From Verrucomicrobiaceae bacterium (GTDB taxonomy: Bacteria; Verrucomicrobiota; Verrucomicrobiia; Verrucomicrobiales; Verrucomicrobiaceae): a DNA stretch of 49,966 nucleotides. The stretch covers positions 1 to 49,966 of the forward strand of contig JAIXOU010000128.1 in assembly GCA_027486585.1 (NCBI GenBank), in the 5' to 3' direction. Both the position numbers and the translations under genes were made by a program. Under the pieces are notes generated by a model, which ran no database searches, had not been told where the DNA came from, and worked only from the letters and a program-made list of their open reading frames with translations. Within the stretch, counting starts at the first letter, position 1. Every line of letters begins with the position of its first letter. Shown here piece after piece: positions 47,401-49,966 of the stretch.

Positions 47401-49837
47401 CACCGCGTCCGGCACTGCCTTCGGGATTCGAACCATCCGTGGTGTAGTAAAGGAAGGACTTGTAGCCACCTCCGACACTGTTTGTCTTCACCCACATCTC
47501 ATTGCGTGAGGCATCGTATTGATTGCGAGTCGGCGTGAGATTGCCAACTGGAGCAGCAGGATCATGATACAGAAAGCTCGCCGTGTTGGTATCGATGAAC
47601 TTTGGGGAGGTGCCATTCACGACCGTCGTGGTAGTGAAGGTCTCAGCACCCGCACTGCCTGTGGAATTTCGTGCCGTATCTTTAGCTGCGAACAGCTCTG
47701 GATGGATTCGGCTGACGAAATTCGGCTGTTCATAACCGAGGAACATATCATTGCTCACCGCAGGCGGACGGTCACGCAGCGCTGGATCAGTGACACCGAG
47801 GGGCACCGTGCCATTTAAGTCAATACCGCCATCCAGCTTCATGAGCACATTTTCAGCCGAGCCATCCACGCGAGCGACAAAGCGCACGCCGGTGCTGCTG
47901 GTGACACGCGGAATGACAGCGCTGTAGGTGTAGTCCGTGACATTCGTATCTGCTGGCAGGATTGGCCGCGAAGCCTCTGGCAGCGTGCCACCATTGAAAG
48001 CTTTGTCACCATTGGGACCATCACGGCGACTCACCATCACGGTTTTAGCCTCAACCCCATTTTCTGTGATGGTGATCGGTCTGCCGCCGTGATTTGCCCA
48101 GAGTTCACTGGGGTCTGGATTCTTCCATGAGAAGAGGAAGTAACCACCCGCAGGTAGCACGGTGGATGACAGCTCCTCTTTAAATTTGAAGAAGCCGCCG
48201 CCATACCAGGAGTAATTGTAAAGATAAGCTCCTGTTGGGAAAGCACTCGCAAAACCGCGTGCCTGACCGCTGCCATAATTATCGCTGAGCATGACGAGCA
48301 ATGTCACAGCATCTGCATCGCTCATGTTGCCGTTTTCACGCTTATCCAGACGCTCCCAAACGACGACATCGGCATCGCTGAATCGGCCTAGCTGATAACC
48401 ACGAGCAAACTGCTCATGCACATAAAGCAAGTTAGGCACGCGACCATCTGCCCATTGGCCCAGGAAGCTTGTGTTGGAATGGCGCGGGAAAGCACCACCG
48501 CTTTCCCCCAGAGTCTCAGCTTGGTAATTACCATCCGTGTACAATAGGCCCAGACCATCACGCAGGAAGTAAAACGCATGCTGAAGCTCACGGCGGGCAG
48601 CGTAATCACTATCATGGCTCTGCGCATGAGTGACGCCGATGTTCGCCGCAAAGCCGCCCACGCCTGCCCAGTCATAACCTTGCAGGCCGCTGGAGGGATT
48701 GCCCAGGCGGCTATTGAGCTGACTGCGCAGATCGTTATCCACCAGCCTCATGCCGGAATCTACAAATGGACCATAAGCCGGCGGCTCGCCGAGATGCTCG
48801 CCGAAGAGCATGGCATCATCGCGACCAGCATCCGTGCTGAAAACTGTGTCACGATGATTTGTATCGGAGAAACCACGGCTGATGTTGAACTGTCGCTGCA
48901 CCTGACCGCTATAGCCATAATCACTGCTGTCCTTTCCTGCGCCAAACGTAGCCCCGAAAAAGTCTGCTCGGATATGCTTGACCGCATCCAGGCGCAGCCC
49001 GTCTGCTTTTGTGCGATCCATCAACCAGCGTGCGGCGCGGTTCAGATAATTCTCCACGTATTCCTCATACACAGCCTTATTGGCATTCAGATAGGATTGC
49101 GCCCAAGCCTTGGCCTGGGCGTCTGTGGCCGAGGGTCCCAGGTTTGCTGGCTGCCGCGCCATGGTGAGAAGGCCACCAAAGCCGATGTAGTTCCCATTTT
49201 TATCAAAGTAGTATTGCTCGGGTCGATCATAGTCGCGGATGAACTTGATTTTTAGTGCCGTGCTGCCTTCGGTGAGACCAAAGTTTTGGTTCGTCGTCCC
49301 AGGTTCTTGCGCGATGTCGATCAGGTCCGCCAAGCCAAGATGCTGCACCTGCCAAGCATCTGTCCAGGAGCGGGTATTGTCCCACTTCCGGTAAAAGCCA
49401 TCTTGTGTCCGGCGCAGATGAAAATCCTCTGGCACCATGCCGGGGTAAATGTCGATCGGGGTGTTCTCATTGAATCCCGGCACATCAAAGGCGCGGTGAT
49501 TCATGATGTTATCAAAATACACCCGGATGCCAAATCGATGCGCCGTCTCCACCAAACGGATCAACTCCGCTTCCGTTCCATACCGTGTCCGCACCGAGTT
49601 CCGCTGATTTTTGCCACCAAGATCAAACGGGTCCCACAAATCATAACCAACCGACAATCCGCCCGAACCCTTCGTCGGTGGCGGCAACCAAAGTGATGAG
49701 TAACCAGCCTCTGCAATCTCAGGCATCTTATTCGTGATCTCCACCCAAGAAGTATTGAAGTATTGCAGCATGGCCTCACCACGAGCGGAAGTGGCAAGCG
49801 CGTAAAGCAGAGCAAAGAAAATGAAATGACGAAACAT
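41435..49837 (-). CDS. Giant secreted bimodular alpha-glucan enzyme (GH13 plus GH57-like)
   Basis: It encodes 2800 residues with a signal peptide at the start (FIFFALLYALATSARG). Residues 22-500 form a GH13 barrel with regions VYFDNIMNH (D109, N113, H114), GLRLDAVKH (nucleophile D284), LFGEHLGEP (acid/base E347) and SHDSDY (H408, D409). Beta-sandwich modules follow. Residues 1342-1650 hold acidic DxDxDGxxD repeats of thrombospondin type 3 kind. Residues about 1990-2600 look like GH57: LMHESRP (H1996), MALHITPLLASAIQW, LIGTTYSDHILPYFP, and VLYPSERVL, whose E2125 is the probable nucleophile. The C-terminus has DGDTLPDAWE and RWYRVFASDNLTSWT. Two alpha-glucan catalytic types in one chain is unusual. 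It starts 14 bp after the stop of another secreted-protein gene, so they may be one operon. Confidence 0.88.
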   Translation of the reverse strand: MFRHFIFFALLYALATSARGEAMLQYFNTSWVEITNKMPEIAEAGYSSLWLPPPTKGSGGLSVGYDLWDPFDLGGKNQRNSVRTRYGTEAELIRLVETAHRFGIRVYFDNIMNHRAFDVPGFNENTPIDIYPGMVPEDFHLRRTQDGFYRKWDNTRSWTDAWQVQHLGLADLIDIAQEPGTTNQNFGLTEGSTALKIKFIRDYDRPEQYYFDKNGNYIGFGGLLTMARQPANLGPSATDAQAKAWAQSYLNANKAVYEEYVENYLNRAARWLMDRTKADGLRLDAVKHIRADFFGATFGAGKDSSDYGYSGQVQRQFNISRGFSDTNHRDTVFSTDAGRDDAMLFGEHLGEPPAYGPFVDSGMRLVDNDLRSQLNSRLGNPSSGLQGYDWAGVGGFAANIGVTHAQSHDSDYAARRELQHAFYFLRDGLGLLYTDGNYQAETLGESGGAFPRHSNTSFLGQWADGRVPNLLYVHEQFARGYQLGRFSDADVVVWERLDKRENGNMSDADAVTLLVMLSDNYGSGQARGFASAFPTGAYLYNYSWYGGGFFKFKEELSSTVLPAGGYFLFSWKNPDPSELWANHGGRPITITENGVEAKTVMVSRRDGPNGDKAFNGGTLPEASRPILPADTNVTDYTYSAVIPRVTSSTGVRFVARVDGSAENVLMKLDGGIDLNGTVPLGVTDPALRDRPPAVSNDMFLGYEQPNFVSRIHPELFAAKDTARNSTGSAGAETFTTTTVVNGTSPKFIDTNTASFLYHDPAAPVGNLTPTRNQYDASRNEMWVKTNSVGGGYKSFLYYTTDGSNPEGSAGRGAGTTKVVEMSYRHNDDGGSTNWWSATPLPGDFTVTSKYKIAIHKEAAPSWWPGNADAVTRKKKMQTTFETNALAMDLLPVRPHNDYGVTQTGLSEGMHVIRARAFLSRAGKASIYNTFTQSFYYDASRPLGEVRFPENNGDTVGGSEYGLVIRTDSSVTEVWYNIADSDASNNDSVTRSQNGNGGGFEPFKDTNRNGNRDAGETFTDLDEDGVWDASLPVSWVRATEVTPTNTPTNANYVKEWRFTYANIPASGTATINVRLREISSAAYKDFNLSDTVGHYTTLVRTVNVDGPDNRMFVAWPPNDEDAITTGYVMKVYFSKDLATGLTEQQLIDRFTIRIGSNETGNLSAYPRDTYDIVYDETSDYHALAFPLPNIYNDQPDYIHRIQITLDRSSPNPDVIATRLVKAEPSFIPRITIATPPELDQDGKPYEVILPDVANPTAEQRQFVIRVTTSAAADSVVLTVNNGPMTVNMTPVTTVEGGSKHWDYTWSGITQGEFRFTAKVFDGPFENHEVRNVRVFFRQRTSASASDPDDDDDGLLDADEGTATPLPNGFPADDPRFKPNSEQWTNGEVHIYNAFGKTDPRSPDTDSDGLPDALEVGWRLALTVGEAYADTGFGLPLVGAGNGVFDWTDTNANGLHDVGEANETFTDSNGNNKFDFGTILTTDTNGDGSPNFRGDLDPPFFNTLDNLNKVPGVNTAAEGGDRARLLRGSMTDPDDADSDNDGLRDGIEDANKNGWMDGDGASLAANAAPTLARSWPNKIRDPAETWTETDPNNPDTDGDGARDGSGEDKNGDGMIEGDSNNNRVWNAGEIWTETDPLKADTDGDGLPDGWEVRYGIDPLISGLVNLRGAAPVIDDGATGNPDGDAFNNLAELTNGTNPRENNNITPPPPGQIRIGPQSPIVAGGVSNSREFTDWAIEDLVMLDEYNGDGTNNQGTDIFRNADGFDSSRDIVAFYAHDGGPTANGGDDLIYFRIDFQDLVAFAENGGVDAYVVIDFNSPSSGEAALPDEIDTLTNMKWEVCVAAYSTDNGAVYVDTNAASNSISINQSLTPFGVVRRDQNAANGFKRSWYSSTMDAVEFSISRQALLDAGWNGNANTLNYQVFTTKDGTNNGPSPARGAGDLADRSDIRDSILDDWVASDHWRAQPDIRGAGSVLKAWFGPTNTNNDLWKRAKVVSLMHESRPLMAGNEVQALINNGAGAGWHRPLDVHDAYDVPMALHITPLLASAIQWAQVDPTVNKPWRDGPSFNSRVGTLAAQDHLDLIGTTYSDHILPYFPLTFTQTNIADANTMLTEIYGASPSGNVLYPSERVLNSATFNLISGSGFSFTFADQTRHIEKWFGRSASLSNDGYRINRIHGVKTFVLNDNPGEFRFQTTDGGLNTSLRQLFNRKARSSSQDQVVILPSDWTDFTSKTNADGYDANIAWIASHPWIQLTTPDAIAAGQVDSNRDGTPEAWPFIERGTPALPMVSKDFVHYASQENYDHWFFGQALREESLRDKIFNLRSAAPLPAIFGQVGVNGLAHTAWTSANSLTNPLFGRLARQSFHGAMWLTAFHDQANPNSAKFSTGEYIFPDTSFNNLAGFSKAAQSQFRWAAVYQRVAQWASTAATLSNSASATQEDTDLDGENECLLFNDRVFAQFERIGGRMTCAFVRDLNTGRVLQTVGNPHSYSGFETEDEGNVNVVAGNVGSYRTSGFKDWYAAGPNSIAYTNNLYTVTTTPGGFTFTSADGMIAKTITLAARANSLRASVALTGGVTTLYQRHGLSPHLQNLLSKGQNTLGTLFSAGGLVSLTNNASDGIVRTYVKAITAATHVTGAIDDEVATPFDTLNMRNQAQTQQVEFALTNGAAFDLGFETGPTLSESLDGDTLPDAWESANGLSNNDPLGVNGDSGNADTDRYNNLEEYILGLNASMSDLYQPVPVKIPGGFEVTFPTIPNRWYRVFASDNLTSWTAITTDQLGTGSSMVITDLTSNPARFYKVEVRLP

Positions 49838-49851
49838 GGCGCAAAGAAAAT

Positions 49852-49966
49852 TTATTGTTCTTGGACATCGAGTCTGAAGAAGCGCCGCTCGCTTTCCAGC
49901 GGGGCAATCAACGTGCGAGTGCTGCCGCTGTTGGCGGGCAGACCATCGTTTCCGGGCAATTGCCAG
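49852..49966 (-). CDS. 3' end of a secreted protein gene (partial)
   Basis: The minus-strand frame is open to the window edge and ends at the TAA at 49852-49854. The visible 37 or so residues include WQLPGNDGLPANSGSTRTL and end RRFFRLDVQEQ. The RFFRLDV ending is the C-terminal module seen in the neighbouring amylases (RFYKVEVRLP). It lies 14 bp upstream of the giant enzyme start, so it is likely the preceding gene of the same transcript. Its function cannot be told. Confidence 0.7.
   Translation of the reverse strand, partial: WQLPGNDGLPANSGSTRTLIAPLESERRFFRLDVQEQ

Overview
The window most likely comes from a Verrucomicrobiota chromosome, probably near Verrucomicrobiaceae/Prosthecobacter. 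This placement is inferred from gene content, not from a marker gene. The signs are: a protein with autotransporter-associated beta-strand repeats ending in a VPEPS...RRRR sorting tail; a type II secretion pseudopilin; very large secreted proteins with Ig, Calx-beta, putative-Ig and BNR-like modules; and secreted enzymes sharing a DxDxDGxxDxxE plus FYxV C-terminal module. No rRNA, tRNA or CRISPR array was seen.

Layout. 1-511: a perfect 34-bp palindrome and a 42-bp tandem repeat, with no convincing gene. 512-5566: a heavy-metal RND efflux locus (small exported protein, TolC-type outer membrane protein, CzcA-like pump) with no periplasmic adaptor gene in view. 5646-8203: a 2.3-kb block of small unknown genes bounded by two copies of a 111-bp direct repeat. 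The repeat is the 3' end of a Tat-exported TIM-barrel isomerase gene (8094-9146), so the block looks like a relic of integration at a gene 3' end. 9300-11599: a histone-H1-like-tailed protein and glycerol-3-phosphate dehydrogenase.

11844-20296 is the most interesting region. It is a two-gene, translationally coupled cassette: a 1914-residue protein with two Hsp90/sacsin-like (GHKL) ATPase modules, then a SNF2/RapA-like helicase with a Tudor/CarD-like N-terminus. It sits between ordinary housekeeping genes and is a candidate for an undescribed two-component conflict (defence) system.

20392-32045: an FKBP prolyl isomerase, two related giant exported proteins, an AIM24-family protein, a UDP-glucuronate decarboxylase and a pseudopilin. 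32106-33905: an isolated nuoD-nuoE pair of complex I. 34049-49966, all on the minus strand: the PEP-CTERM beta-strand-repeat protein, a secreted GH13 amylase, a REP-associated tyrosine transposase flanked by its own REP pairs, a 2800-residue secreted protein combining GH13 and GH57-like catalytic domains, and the 3' end of another secreted protein. The last part looks like an extracellular alpha-glucan-degrading locus interrupted by a REP/RAYT unit.
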